64,000 bases of DNA from Neorhizobium lilium (GCF_004053875.1 NZ_SBIP01000001.1:930001-994000); one strand, 5' to 3'. Counted from the stretch's first letter, positions 35,630 to 44,636 are shown. The notes: a model not told the origin generated them from the sequence alone. Numbers and translations: made by a program.

Positions 35630-36496
35630 TCAAATGAATCGCGCGAGAAGAATTTCCGTTGCCCGCCATAAAGCCCGCCGCGTCTGTTCGTCGTCCGCGG
35701 GCGGGAAAGGTTTGAGATCGGCGGCATTTTTGACCGAGACATAGGCTCCGCTTCGACTGCCGAACGCAGGATCCGTCGCGAGCCGCGTTATGATGTGAGC
35801 GCCTCGCTCCGGATCGCCGATCCTGAGCCAATTGAGAAGCTTGGCGAGCGGGCCGGAAAAACCCAGCTCCCGTCCGAGGCCGGTGACGTTGAAGCCCGGA
35901 CACAAGCAGTTGGCGACAATACCTGTGCCGTCCAGTTGCCGCGCGAGTTCAAGCGAGAACATGATGTCGAGGAGTTTACTGCGTCCGTAAATCCGCGACG
36001 ACCCCCGGGCGGTAAACGTGGCCGTATCGGTCAGATCCTTTTCGATGTCGAGACCGCGACTTTGACGCGATGCCTGCGAGCCAACGGTTATAATCCGGGC
36101 CGGTGCAGACCGCATAAGCGTTTCACGCAGGGTTTGCGTCAAAAGCCAGGGTGCGAGATAGTTGACGGCGATCATTTCTGCAAAGCCTTCCCTGGTGATG
36201 CGCTGCTCGAAGGCGTGGAGACCCGCATTGTTGATCAAGACATCGATATGGGGATGCTGCCGGGCGATCTGCCTTCCGGTGGAGACCACGGCTCCCAGGT
36301 CAGAAAAATCTACGTGATGAACATCGACGCGTGTGCCCGGGGCTGCCGCTTTGATCAAGGAGCGGGTTTTATCCGCCTTCTGCCTGTTGCGCGCCGTGAG
36401 GATGAGGTCAGCACCCTGGCGTGCAAGAGCAACGGCCGCGCGTTGGCCGATGCCGTCAGTGGCTCCGGTGATGAGTATTTTAGGTCGATTGGCCAT
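35630..36496 (-). CDS. SDR family oxidoreductase (retinol dehydrogenase-like)
   Basis: A 288-aa short-chain dehydrogenase of the long-chain, retinol dehydrogenase-like subgroup. The cofactor motif is TGATDGIG (about 10-17), the structural motif is NNAG, and the catalytic Tyr-x3-Lys is in RIYGRSKLLDIMFSLELARQ. ATG 36496 is favoured over 36511, as GGTGG lies eight bases before it. It is divergent from a MarR regulator with a small inverted repeat between them, so it is that regulator's likely target. Confidence 0.87.
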   Translation of the reverse strand: MANRPKILITGATDGIGQRAAVALARQGADLILTARNRQKADKTRSLIKAAAPGTRVDVHHVDFSDLGAVVSTGRQIARQHPHIDVLINNAGLHAFEQRITREGFAEMIAVNYLAPWLLTQTLRETLMRSAPARIITVGSQASRQSRGLDIEKDLTDTATFTARGSSRIYGRSKLLDIMFSLELARQLDGTGIVANCLCPGFNVTGLGRELGFSGPLAKLLNWLRIGDPERGAHIITRLATDPAFGSRSGAYVSVKNAADLKPFPPADDEQTRRALWRATEILLARFI

Positions 36497-36525
36497 AGTC
36501 AGAACCACCATTTAGTTGCTATAAG

Positions 36526-36546
36526 TCAACAGACCATATTTGTTGA
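36526..36546. promoter_or_regulatory. Inverted repeat, candidate MarR operator
   Basis: TCAACA at 36526-36531 and TGTTGA at 36541-36546, separated by 9 AT-rich bases. It lies between the divergent SDR and MarR genes, 30 and 45 bp from their starts. Length and spacing are typical of MarR-family sites. Confidence 0.45.
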
Positions 36547-36590
36547 TATATGTCCACTATAATGATCAAAGAAACGGCGGGACTGAAACG

Positions 36591-37019
36591 ATGACCCACG
36601 CAAAGCTGTTGGCAGATCTCGGCGGCGAGATCAGCGCGCTGCTGGTGGCGTCTCGTGCTTTGTCAGCCGCATCTGCCGCACGTTTCCACCCTTCTGTTCA
36701 GCCCGCAGCCTATCAACTGGCGGTGGCGATTTCGGCCAAGGGTTCGGCAAAGGCGGGGCAACTGGCGGAACTGCTCGACATGGACAAGAGCGCCATCAGC
36801 CGGCTGGCAAAATCCCTGTGCGAATACGGACTGGCGCAATCCTCACCCGACCCCGTTGACAAACGGAGCACGATCTACAGCCTGACGAATGAGGGACGAG
36901 AGCGGTTGAAAGCATCAAACACCGCCAAAGCGGGCGCCTTTTTCGGGCGCTTAGAGGGATGGAGCGAAGACGAACTCGCTCAATTCATAAGCCTGCTCAG
37001 GAAATTCAATCGCGGCTAG
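36591..37019 (+). CDS. MarR family transcriptional regulator
   Basis: A 142-aa winged-helix regulator: the recognition region is AGQLAELLDMDKSAISRLAK and the wing is SSPDPVDKRSTIYSLTNEGR, both standard MarR features. ATG 36591 gives a normal MarR length; the frame is open upstream to 36540. It probably represses the divergent SDR and itself. The ligand is unknown. Confidence 0.87.
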   Translation: MTHAKLLADLGGEISALLVASRALSAASAARFHPSVQPAAYQLAVAISAKGSAKAGQLAELLDMDKSAISRLAKSLCEYGLAQSSPDPVDKRSTIYSLTNEGRERLKASNTAKAGAFFGRLEGWSEDELAQFISLLRKFNRG

Positions 37020-37043
37020 GCCAGGCGACCTGAAGGGGGCCGA

Positions 37044-37271
37044 TTATTGCGTCACAGCATAAGCTGCGACGTATGGAGTACCGTTGATCACCAGTTCGCG
37101 CGTCCCGGCGATTCTGCCGACACGGCCGCTCGCCGGAAAATCAATTAAACGACGAGCAGCCGTGACGATCCGTTCGTCGACCATGACGGCAGCTGAGGGA
37201 TTGTCAGCCTCGATAAAGGTGAAGATCGCGTCTCGATCTGATAAAGCATACGCTGACCAAATAAGCTTCAC
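37044..37271 (-). CDS. RelE/ParE-type toxin, C-terminus missing
   Basis: A 75-aa protein starting with GTG 37271 that overlaps the antitoxin stop (GTGA). It has the ParE/RelE beginning KLIWSAYALSDRDAIFTFIE and the FPASGRVGRIAGTRELVING block. It ends at TPYVAAYAVTQ, where family members normally continue for 15-20 residues containing a V-x-I-LRVLHGA-type strand that carries active-site residues. No other frame restores it. The toxin is therefore probably inactive or weakened, while the antitoxin is intact. Confidence 0.75.
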   Translation of the reverse strand: MKLIWSAYALSDRDAIFTFIEADNPSAAVMVDERIVTAARRLIDFPASGRVGRIAGTRELVINGTPYVAAYAVTQ

Positions 37272-37576
37272 GATTTACGCGTCGCTGCTTTAAGGCGCGC
37301 CGCCGCTCGCCGTTTTTCGAAATGAGCCTCAACTTCAGCATCCGGCGCGTCCGGTCGCGTGTCATTCAGCGCTTCAAGGACCTTGCCGCGAAACCAAGTA
37401 TCGTGAGCTTCGCTACCTGATATAAGTTCGAGCGGTAATGCTCCCTCGTTCGCCGTCCGGGTGAGTAGGATACGAACTGCGTCCGACACTGTAAGGCCCA
37501 TGCTTTCAAGCACCGCTGAGGCGCGATCTCGAACATCAGCATCAATGCGAGTTTGAACGAGCGCGTTCGAAGCCAT
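37268..37576 (-). CDS. RelB/DinJ family antitoxin
   Basis: A 102-aa antitoxin. The ribbon-helix-helix begins LVQTRIDADVRDRASAVLES and continues MGLTVSDAVRILLTRTANEG, the standard RelB/DinJ N-terminus. A longer C-terminal toxin-binding tail follows, rich in Ala, Arg and Glu. ATG 37576 is the start; upstream in-frame codons do not resemble the family. It is coupled to the toxin gene by a 4-base overlap. Confidence 0.87.
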   Translation of the reverse strand: MASNALVQTRIDADVRDRASAVLESMGLTVSDAVRILLTRTANEGALPLELISGSEAHDTWFRGKVLEALNDTRPDAPDAEVEAHFEKRRAAARLKAATRKS

Positions 37577-37665
37577 AGTTATCTCCAACTGAAAGAGCAG
37601 TTGTAATACATATGAATTACGACGTCTATAGAAGATTTCCGTGTACGCCACACCGCTGCGTTCTT

Positions 37666-37691
37666 CGCCTTGAAGGGAATCGAACCACCGG
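37666..37691 (+). repeat. T-arm-like dispersed motif
   Basis: CGCCTTGAAGGGAATCGAAC followed by CACCGG. It lies in the 258-bp spacer between the antitoxin and aldehyde dehydrogenase genes and belongs to the family of about nine copies in this window. Confidence 0.45.
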
Positions 37692-37834
37692 CGCGTTCAC
37701 TGGAGATTGATGCTGTTCTGTGGTGGAGGGCATTGCGTGCAATAATTCAGCCAAAGCTTGGAAGCATTTCGCTACCTACACGTGATGGGTGGTCCGTTTT
37801 GAGATCAGATTGCGCCCAAAACGGACCGAATGCG

Positions 37835-39301
37835 TCAAAGCCCGCCCAGGCTCAGATACTTGATGTGGAGATAGTCCTCGATCCCATGAGATGAACCCTC
37901 ACGGCCGATACCGCTGTCCTTTACCCCGCCAAACGGGGCTTCCGGTGTCGTGATCACTCCGGCGTTGATACCGATCATACCGCTCTCGATTGCGCGGGCA
38001 ACGCGGAAAGTACGTGCCAAGTCACGCGTGAAGAAGTAGGCGGCAAGGCCAAACTCGGTAGCGTTAGCCGCGTCTATGCCCTCCTGTTCGTGCCTGAACC
38101 GGAATAGCGCTGCGACAGGGCCAAATGTCTCCTCATGCGCAATCAGCATGTCGGGGGTGACATCGGCGATCACCGTTGGCTCAAAGAACGTTGCACCCAA
38201 CGCGTGCCGCTGGCCGCCGGTAAGAATACGTCCACCCCTGGCCTTGGCGTCCTCGACATGCGCTTCAACTTTTTTGACGGCCGCGTGGTTGATGAGCGGC
38301 CCTTGCTCAACGCCTGCCTCAAAGCCGTTGCCGACCTTCATCTGCTTGACGCGCTCAGTCAGTCTCCGGGCAAACTCGTCATAGATACCGTCTTGCACAT
38401 AGAAACGGTTGGTGCAGACGCAGGTTTGGCCACTGTTGCGGAACTTGCCGGCGATAGCCTGTTCGACGGCCAGATCGAGATCCGCATCGTCGAAGACGAT
38501 AGTCGGTGCATTGCCGCCCAGTTCCATCGACAGCTTCTTCATGGTGTCTGCCGATTGCCTATAAAGCAATTTGCCGACGCGCGTGGAGCCGGTGAAGGTG
38601 ATCTTGCGTACTTTTGCGTTGCTGGTGAGTTCACCGCCGACTGCTGCGCCATCACCAGTCACAACATTGACCACACCTGCAGGCACGCCAGCCTCTTCTG
38701 CCAGGATTCCATAGAGCAAGCCGCAGAACGGCGTGAACTCGGAGGGCTTGATGACGATGGTGCAGCCCGCAGCCAGCGCCGGCGCCACCTTGCGAGAGAG
38801 CATCGAGAAGGGGAAATTCCACGGCGAGATCGCACCGACGACACCGACCGGCTCGCGGGTCACCAAAATCTGGCGATCCTTCCAAGGGGACGGCACGATC
38901 TCGCCGTTGATGCGCCGCGCTTCTTCGGCAAACCACTGGATATAGTCCGCACCCAGCTTCATTTCTGCGCGGGCTTCGGCCAGCGGCTTGCCCTGCTCTA
39001 GAGTGAGCATGGTGGCAAACGTGTCGAGGTTGTCGTAGACGATCTGCGCCATTTGATGCAGTCGCGCGGCGCGCTCGGCCGCCGTTGTTTGCGACCAGCT
39101 GACGAACGCGGACTGCGCTGCGTCGATGGCTCTGCGGGTTTCGGCCGCACCGACCCATGGAACATCGCCGATCCAAATCTCGGTCGCCGGATTTTCCACG
39201 GCGTAAGTCCTGCCATCGTCGGCGCCGACCCATTCACCGGCGATATAGTTGGCTTCCTTCATCCAGCCATCCGCTTTGAGTTGTTCGATTGACATTGTCA
39301 T
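37835..39301 (-). CDS. gabD: Succinate-semialdehyde dehydrogenase
   Basis: A 488-aa NAD(P)-dependent aldehyde dehydrogenase. The catalytic Glu is in KLSMELGGNAPTIVFDDADL and the catalytic Cys in FRNSGQTCVCTNRF; the GabD-type NSGQTCVCTNR with its two Cys is characteristic. PWNFPFSMLSRKVAPALAAG and FTGSTRVGKLL form the cofactor site. It oxidises succinate semialdehyde to succinate in the GABA pathway. No aminotransferase is nearby, so it may serve general aldehyde removal. The tautomerase gene lies about 100 bp upstream on the same strand. Confidence 0.88.
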   Translation of the reverse strand: MTMSIEQLKADGWMKEANYIAGEWVGADDGRTYAVENPATEIWIGDVPWVGAAETRRAIDAAQSAFVSWSQTTAAERAARLHQMAQIVYDNLDTFATMLTLEQGKPLAEARAEMKLGADYIQWFAEEARRINGEIVPSPWKDRQILVTREPVGVVGAISPWNFPFSMLSRKVAPALAAGCTIVIKPSEFTPFCGLLYGILAEEAGVPAGVVNVVTGDGAAVGGELTSNAKVRKITFTGSTRVGKLLYRQSADTMKKLSMELGGNAPTIVFDDADLDLAVEQAIAGKFRNSGQTCVCTNRFYVQDGIYDEFARRLTERVKQMKVGNGFEAGVEQGPLINHAAVKKVEAHVEDAKARGGRILTGGQRHALGATFFEPTVIADVTPDMLIAHEETFGPVAALFRFRHEQEGIDAANATEFGLAAYFFTRDLARTFRVARAIESGMIGINAGVITTPEAPFGGVKDSGIGREGSSHGIEDYLHIKYLSLGGL

Positions 39302-39408
39302 TGGTTTGCCTTTTCCCAGGTCTGATGGATTGATCTATCTCAAGTGTTCACGCGGAGAAATCGCTTCCCGTGACGATCGCTTTTTTGTGCAATCGGCACG
39401 CCAAGTCG

Positions 39409-39786
39409 TCAGTTCCAGGGATCGCCGTTACCAAAGGACCAGTCGGAGCGATCGACATAGACCATGTTGATCATGATGTCGTCGGGACGGACGGAGAGCT
39501 CTTCCTTCAGTTCATCGGCGATGAAGCGGAAGAAAGCGAGTTTCGAAGGCTTGTCGTTGCCGACCGTGCTGGTCACCTGGATCAGCAGGAAGTCCGGCGA
39601 GCGCTCGAATCCGAGGAAGTTCGGATCGTAGATGAGATTGTCGGCGGTATGCTCGCCGACGACGATGAAGCGATCGCCGTCCGGAGCTTTCAGAACATCG
39701 ACGATGCCGCGGTAAACGATGTCGGCAACGGCAGCGCGGTATTCCGGGGTCTTTCCTTTGATCAGATCGATACGTGCGAAGGGCAT
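39409..39786 (-). CDS. Tautomerase family protein
   Basis: A 125-aa protein with the N-terminal catalytic Pro directly after Met (MPFARIDLIKGKTPEYRAAV), the defining feature of the tautomerase superfamily. The C-terminal DDIMINMVYVDRSDWSFGNG matches the longer, MIF-related Tautomerase_2 group. The ATG is preceded by AAAGGAGACC. The substrate is unknown. It lies between GST and gabD genes on the same strand and probably belongs to the same detoxification set. Confidence 0.87.
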   Translation of the reverse strand: MPFARIDLIKGKTPEYRAAVADIVYRGIVDVLKAPDGDRFIVVGEHTADNLIYDPNFLGFERSPDFLLIQVTSTVGNDKPSKLAFFRFIADELKEELSVRPDDIMINMVYVDRSDWSFGNGDPWN

Positions 39787-39882
39787 GGTGGTCTCCTTTG
39801 ATTGAGGTTGAAGTGCAAGCTGCGAGATTGATGGCTTAAGGTTTCAGGGGGGCGGCCACGGAGTTGCCGGTTGCGCCGACGA

Positions 39883-40578
39883 CTAGCGCTCGTCGATTTC
39901 GGTCACGCCGCTGTTGCGGTCGGCATAGGCGGACTGGAAGGATGGGCGCGCTTGCCAGCGCTTCCAATAGGCATCGATATGCTCGAAGCGCTCGTCGAGC
40001 GGCGTTGCGTTGATGGGGAATTTCGAGAAGGCGATGGCAACCGCCATGGTCATGTCCGAGAAGGTCGGCGCCTCGCCGCCGAGCATCCATTCCCGGCCGT
40101 CGGCCAGATGCTGGTTGACCAGGCTGGCATGCGCCAGGGCCTCCTTGCGGCAATGCTCACCCCAGGCGTGATTGGTGGTCAGTTCGAGCTTTGGGCCGAG
40201 GCCCTGGTGGAGAACGTGGAAGGCGGTGACAATGCGGTAGAGGATGTGAACCCAGATGCGGTTGCCCCACATGGTGTCCAGCCCCTGCTCCAGCGCCGTC
40301 TCGCCCATAATCTTGCGGCCAGGCATCGACTGATCGAGGTAGCGGGCAATCGCATCGGTCTCGGCAATGTAGGTGCCGTCGGAAAGCTTCAGGGTCGGCG
40401 TCTCGCCCCAGGGGTTCATCTTGACATGCTTCCATTGGCGCTGCTCGCCGACCGGGCTCATGTTGTAGACCTGTTCCTCAAACTGGTCCGCGATGCCCTT
40501 CTCATGCATGAAAAGGCGGAGGCGCTGCGGGTTTGGGAAGGCGGAAGGCGAGGTGAAGAGGTGAAATTTGTCAGACAT
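39883..40578 (-). CDS. Glutathione S-transferase family protein
   Basis: A 231-aa cytosolic GST. The thioredoxin-like N-domain has FTSPSAFPNPQRLRLFMHEK and the cis-Pro region PWGETPTLKLSDGTYIAETD, with the Glu/Thr pair that binds the glutamyl part of glutathione. The helical C-domain contains GGEAPTFSDMTMAVAIAF. ATG 40578 follows AAAGGGAACTTCGAA, so it is preferred over 40605. It is divergent from a TetR regulator, and two copies of an 18-bp palindrome lie between the genes. Confidence 0.9.
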   Translation of the reverse strand: MSDKFHLFTSPSAFPNPQRLRLFMHEKGIADQFEEQVYNMSPVGEQRQWKHVKMNPWGETPTLKLSDGTYIAETDAIARYLDQSMPGRKIMGETALEQGLDTMWGNRIWVHILYRIVTAFHVLHQGLGPKLELTTNHAWGEHCRKEALAHASLVNQHLADGREWMLGGEAPTFSDMTMAVAIAFSKFPINATPLDERFEHIDAYWKRWQARPSFQSAYADRNSGVTEIDER

Positions 40579-40605
40579 TTCGAAGTTCCCTTTGTTGGCA
40601 TTCAT

Positions 40606-40623
40606 CTACCTGACGTCAGGTAG
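40606..40623. promoter_or_regulatory. TetR operator, perfect 18-bp palindrome
   Basis: CTACCTGACGTCAGGTAG is fully self-complementary. It lies 27 bp upstream of the GST start and 96 bp from the divergent TetR start. A 16/18 copy occurs 61 bp away. This is a strong candidate for the TetR binding site. Confidence 0.8.
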
Positions 40624-40666
40624 TTGATGGTCGATACCTACGCCTTGCAATTTCCCCTGTCAACGG

Positions 40667-40684
40667 CTATCTGTCGTCAGGTAG
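40667..40684. promoter_or_regulatory. TetR operator, second copy
   Basis: CTATCTGTCGTCAGGTAG matches the perfect palindrome at 40606 in 16 of 18 positions. It lies 35 bp before the TetR start, a good position for autorepression. Confidence 0.75.
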
Positions 40685-40719
40685 ATAAAATATTTGGGCA
40701 ACGAAAGCAGGAGAGGACG

Positions 40720-41280
40720 ATGACGGCGGATACCAAGGATCGGATCATGGAGGCGGCACGGCTGACCGTGCAGGATCTCGGCTATGGCGGCCTCAGCTTT
40801 CGCGAGCTTGCAAAGGATGTCGGCATCAAGAGCGCCAGCATTCACTATTACTTCGCGACCAAGGGCGAACTGGGTGCGGCTCTCGCCAATCGCTATACGG
40901 CGCATTACGGGGCTGTTCTCGAGGATATGCTGACGCAGGGGCTCGACGTCGAGACATGCATGGCGCGCTACACCGAGGTCTTCGCCGACACCTTGCGTGC
41001 CGACAACCGCCTGTGCCTTGCCGGAATGCTGGGCGCCGAGCGCAACCAGCTGCCTGAAGAAGTCCAGGCCGAGGTCGTAGAATATGGCATCATGAACGAA
41101 CGATGGCTGGCCCGTGTCCTGGCCATGCGCAATCCAGACAGACACGAGGAAAACGAGCGTCAGGCACGGGCGATTTATGCCGCGGTGCAGGGCGCGCAGT
41201 TGATCGCCCATACCAGAAACGATGTATCCGTCTATGAGGAGATAATTGCCACCTATCGAGCAAATCATCTCATTCCGTGA
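40720..41280 (+). CDS. TetR family regulator of the GST gene
   Basis: A 186-aa regulator. The HTH is LSFRELAKDVGIKSASIHYY followed by FATKGELGAAL. ATG 40720 is preceded by GGAGAGGACG; the frame is open upstream to 40624 but would run through the second operator. The two 18-bp palindromes in the spacer make control of itself and of the divergent GST gene very likely. The inducer is unknown, perhaps an electrophile handled by the GST. Confidence 0.9.
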   Translation: MTADTKDRIMEAARLTVQDLGYGGLSFRELAKDVGIKSASIHYYFATKGELGAALANRYTAHYGAVLEDMLTQGLDVETCMARYTEVFADTLRADNRLCLAGMLGAERNQLPEEVQAEVVEYGIMNERWLARVLAMRNPDRHEENERQARAIYAAVQGAQLIAHTRNDVSVYEEIIATYRANHLIP

Positions 41281-41873
41281 GTTTCTGCAGCTTCCGTGCT
41301 GGCGATTGGCCCTACCCTATTGATCGGCTGACGCAGCGCCAGTTTGTGCGTGGACTGACGTTGGGCGCCGTGAAGTAACCACACGAATTCCGAACTGAGC
41401 CTCTTGCAAACACAAAGGGTGGTCGCCTCCAAGGACGCAATCGGCCGAAGAAGCAAGATGGGTCATCTCATCGGGGACGCTTGACGGAGTTGCAACTCCT
41501 TCGCAATCGGAGTTAATCCCTGCCTGAGATTAAGCGGTAGGCGCTTGAGTCAGGCTGCCCTCACCACGGTTGAACCGTTTGCCCTCCAAACATCACCTGC
41601 GTCGGAAGGTTAAAGATGAAGTAAGGATTGAATACGGGCGGTGCGCGGATCTAATCCATCCGTGCCCGTTGATCGGATGTCAGTGTAATCTCAAGCGACG
41701 CGACATTCTGCGTAAGCTGCTCTGCCCGCTGGCACCTACAAGAACGGTGTCGATGCCGGGACGCTGTATCGTCCTGACCAATGCGACTTACGCCGTCGTT
41801 CCCCGCTTTCGACGAGCGATCGGCGAGGATGCCGGATCAAGCTACGCTGGCGCCAAGGTATCGTTTCTAAAGC
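41281..41873. other. Spacer with no recognised gene
   Basis: About 590 bp. One plus-strand frame of 112 codons (41570-41908) has no recognisable features and runs into the terminator, so it is not called. Around 41490-41590 there is faint tRNA-like sequence (GCGGTAGGCGCTTGAG, then CACGGTTGAACCGTTTG), but it does not fold as a complete tRNA. Confidence 0.5.
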
Positions 41874-41904
41874 GACGGACCGGAGGTCCTTCCTCCGGTC
41901 CGTC
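41874..41904 (-). terminator. Strong hairpin after the alpha/beta hydrolase gene
   Basis: GACGGACCGGAGG and CCTCCGGTCCGTC form a perfect 13-bp stem with a 5-nt loop (41887-41891). It lies 27 bp past the stop of the minus-strand hydrolase gene. Read on that strand it is followed by GCTTT, a weak T-tract. Confidence 0.7.
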
Positions 41905-41931
41905 CTAATGCAGAAGTTCGAATTTGACGAA

Positions 41932-42690
41932 CTACCTTGCGGCCTGAATGATCAACTTGGCGACAACGTCGGGATGAGACAGCATGACGACGTGGCTGGC
42001 AGCCACCTCGACGGCAGTCGCCTTGAGACGTTTGACCTGGTCTCGCTGTAGCTGCGGCGGAATGACCTTATCGTCCGTGGATACAACCTCGAATGAAGGC
42101 ACCGTATGCCAGGCTGCCTGTGTGACGGGCGTTGAGACGGCCTTTACGCCAAACGCACCCTGTGTGGCCGCTATCAATTCACGCTCGCTACGAGGCAAAT
42201 CCGGCGCGAAATAGTTGAAGATGCCTTCGTCGGTGAATTTCAGATATCCGGCATCATCCTTCACGATGAATGGCCTGCCGGGCGCATCCGGATATGGCTT
42301 CTGAGTATCGAGCACCGACTGGCCGACCTCTGGCGCGTAGGCAGCGACATACACCAGCGAATGCACCTTCGGATTGACACCTGCCTGGGTAATGACCGCA
42401 CCGCCGTAGGAGTGGCCCACCAAGACCACCGGACCTTCAGCATCGGCAATGGCGCGGGTCGTGAAGGCGACGTCATTTTCCAAGGTGTCCAATGGGTTCT
42501 GGACTGCGACGACGTTCAATCCCGCCTTCTTCAGGAGGGGAATGACCTTGTTCCACGAGGAACCATCGGCAAAGGCGCCGTGCACGAGAACGACGGTCTT
42601 GGCCTTGAAGTCTGCCGCAGCGGCCGGCAGGGCGATGGCTGTGATTGCGACGACGGCGACAGCCGAGATGAGCGAGTTCAGAAGTTTCAT
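41932..42690 (-). CDS. Secreted alpha/beta hydrolase
   Basis: A 252-aa alpha/beta hydrolase with a signal peptide (SLISAVAVVAITAIALPAAA, cleaved near residue 26). The oxyanion strand is VLVHGAFADGSSW and the nucleophile elbow is VGHSYGG. The acid is probably in the VVSTDDKVIP block and the base His in ASHVVMLSHPD. It matches the small Rv3030/YdjP-like esterase group in pattern. ATG 42690 follows AAGGATCC. It is a periplasmic hydrolase with unknown substrate, close to another hydrolase and a DJ-1 protein on the same strand. Confidence 0.85.
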   Translation of the reverse strand: MKLLNSLISAVAVVAITAIALPAAAADFKAKTVVLVHGAFADGSSWNKVIPLLKKAGLNVVAVQNPLDTLENDVAFTTRAIADAEGPVVLVGHSYGGAVITQAGVNPKVHSLVYVAAYAPEVGQSVLDTQKPYPDAPGRPFIVKDDAGYLKFTDEGIFNYFAPDLPRSERELIAATQGAFGVKAVSTPVTQAAWHTVPSFEVVSTDDKVIPPQLQRDQVKRLKATAVEVAASHVVMLSHPDVVAKLIIQAAR

Positions 42691-42847
42691 TTTCAAGGAT
42701 CCTTTTTTTGAGAATTTCTGTTGATGGGAGGGTAGGTCGGGCGCGCACTTGTCCCGTCCCGACCAACCGCAGTTGAAATCAGGCGCCAGGCTTTGCGATG
42801 AGGGATCAAGCCGCGGACATCGGCTGTCGGGATATGATCAGATTAGC

Positions 42848-42875
42848 GGGGCCGAAGGCGATTGGCTTCGGCCCC
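42848..42875 (-). terminator. Hairpin after the second alpha/beta hydrolase gene
   Basis: GGGGCCGAAG and CTTCGGCCCC form a 10-bp stem with an 8-nt loop, 11 bp beyond the stop of the minus-strand hydrolase at 42886. No strong T-run follows. It probably ends the PfpI-hydrolase transcript. Confidence 0.65.
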
Positions 42876-42885
42876 AGCCTTTGGC

Positions 42886-43722
42886 TCAAGAGCGAACAAA
42901 GGCGAGTAGGTCTGCGTTCAGGACGTCGGCGTTGACGGTCAGCATGCCATGCGACAAGCCGGGATAGGTCTTGAGTGTACTGCTCTTCAGAAGCTTGATC
43001 GACTTGTGGGCTGAATCTGCGATCGGCACGATCTGGTCGTCTTCACCATGCAGGACAAGAGTCGGTACGGTGATCGCCTTCAAGTCTTCAGTCTGGTCGG
43101 TTTCGGAAAAGGCCTTGATACCGTCATAATGCGCCTTGGCACCGCCCATCATGCCTTGGCGCCACCAATTCTGGATCACGCCTTCCTGGGTCTTGGCGCC
43201 ATCACGGTTGAAGCCGTAGAAAGGGCCGGCTGGAACGTCGCGGAAGAACTGGGCACGGTTGGCAGCAAGTGCCGAACGGAAGCCATCGAACACGTCCATC
43301 GGCAGGCCCTCTGGATTGGCAGCAGTCTTCAGCATCAGCGGCGGCACTGCCGAGACGAGGACGGCCTTGGCGACGCGGCCAGACGGCTGGCCATGCTTTG
43401 CTACATAGCGGGCCACTTCGCCGCCACCGGTGGAGTGTCCGATATGAACTGCATTCCTGAGATCGAGATGGTCGACGACCGCGAAGGCGTCGGCTGCATA
43501 GTGGTCCATGTCGTGACCGTCGGAGACCTGGGCGGATCGGCCGTGGCCGCGACGGTCATGGGCAACGACCCGGTAGCCGTTGGCAAGGAAGAACAGCATC
43601 TGCGCGTCCCAATCGTCCGACGAAAGCGGCCATCCGTGGTGGAAGACGATTGGCTGAGCATCCTTCGACCCCCAGTCCTTGTAGAAGATCTCGACGCCGT
43701 CCTGTGTGGTGATCGTGCTCAT
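42886..43722 (-). CDS. Alpha/beta hydrolase, non-heme chloroperoxidase type
   Basis: A 278-aa cytosolic hydrolase. [12 protein letters not shown] forms the oxyanion region and [15 protein letters not shown] holds the nucleophile Ser. The acid Asp is in [10 protein letters not shown] and the His in GLSHGMLTV. The [11 protein letters not shown] and HSTGGG patterns match the cofactor-free haloperoxidase/esterase group. ATG 43722 follows GAAAGGAAT. It lies 69 bp after the DJ-1/PfpI gene on the same strand, likely one transcript. Confidence 0.88.
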   Translation of the reverse strand: MSTITTQDGVEIFYKDWGSKDAQPIVFHHGWPLSSDDWDAQMLFFLANGYRVVAHDRRGHGRSAQVSDGHDMDHYAADAFAVVDHLDLRNAVHIGHSTGGGEVARYVAKHGQPSGRVAKAVLVSAVPPLMLKTAANPEGLPMDVFDGFRSALAANRAQFFRDVPAGPFYGFNRDGAKTQEGVIQNWWRQGMMGGAKAHYDGIKAFSETDQTEDLKAITVPTLVLHGEDDQIVPIADSAHKSIKLLKSSTLKTYPGLSHGMLTVNADVLNADLLAFVRS

Positions 43723-43791
43723 GATAATATTCCTTTCTTCAGCGGTTTTTAAACTGACAGCCGACACCGGCAGCTGTCAGGGAATGCTTGT

Positions 43792-44490
43792 TCAGGCAGC
43801 CTTGACCTGAGCATAGGTCAATGCCGTGACAAGAGCTTCAGCTGCTTCACCGGAGGACGCGGGGTTCTGCCCGGTAATCAACTTACCATCGACGACGGTA
43901 TGAACGCCCCAATCCTTCACCTTGGAAAACACCGCACCCTGGCCGACAAGCTCATCTTCCACCAGGAACGGCACGACCTTGGTCAAGCCAACACCTTCTT
44001 CTTCGGTGTTGGTGAAGCCCGTGACATAGCGACCCTGGACGAACGGCGTGCCGTCGGCATTCTTGACATGGCGCAGAACTCCTGGAGCATGGCAGACCAG
44101 CGCAATTGTCTTGCCGGCTGCGACGAAGGATTCAATCAGGCGGATGGAATTCGTGTCCTCAGCCAGATCCCACATCGGGCCATGGCCGCCGGGATAGAAG
44201 ACCGTGTCATAATCCTTTTGGTCGACGCTATCGAGGCGTACGGTCTGGGCCAGCTGGGCATTGGCGTCAGCGTCGGCCTTGAAACGCGCCGTCAGCTCGG
44301 TCTGAAACATTGGCTCGTCGCTCTTGGGGTCGAGCGGCGGCTGTCCACCCTTGGGCGAAGCGAGTGTGATCTCGGCGCCCGCATCCTTGAAGACGTAGTA
44401 GGGCGCTGCCAATTCCTCAAGCCAGAAGCCAGTCTTTCGTCCGGTGTTGCCGAGGGTGTCGTGCGAAGTGAGTACCATGAGAATTTTCAT
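43792..44490 (-). CDS. DJ-1/PfpI family protein (glyoxalase III/Hsp31-like)
   Basis: A 232-aa class I glutamine amidotransferase-like protein. The nucleophile elbow LVCHAPGVL carries Cys133-His134, and GFWLEELAAPYY supplies the conserved Glu. PGGHGPMWDLAED forms the oxyanion region. Members of this Hsp31-like subgroup detoxify methylglyoxal or act as chaperones. It is divergent from a LysR regulator, the likely activator, and upstream of a hydrolase on the same strand. Confidence 0.9.
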   Translation of the reverse strand: MKILMVLTSHDTLGNTGRKTGFWLEELAAPYYVFKDAGAEITLASPKGGQPPLDPKSDEPMFQTELTARFKADADANAQLAQTVRLDSVDQKDYDTVFYPGGHGPMWDLAEDTNSIRLIESFVAAGKTIALVCHAPGVLRHVKNADGTPFVQGRYVTGFTNTEEEGVGLTKVVPFLVEDELVGQGAVFSKVKDWGVHTVVDGKLITGQNPASSGEAAEALVTALTYAQVKAA

Positions 44491-44636
44491 CGTCGTGTCC
44501 TTTTGTTAGATGCGGCCGGCTGGCCTGAAGTTCGATCAGCCGCGCTGGCCTTTCGATGAGGTGATCATGCCATCCAGACAGGTATTGGAGAAATTTACTT
44601 ATTGGATTTTAGATATTCACATGACATTACAACTCA

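Noticed and set aside
41490..41600. A possible tRNA near CACGGTTGAACCGTTTG
   Set aside because: No consistent cloverleaf could be drawn.
41570..41908. Plus-strand frame of 112 codons
   Set aside because: It runs through the terminator hairpin of the convergent gene and lacks protein-like character.
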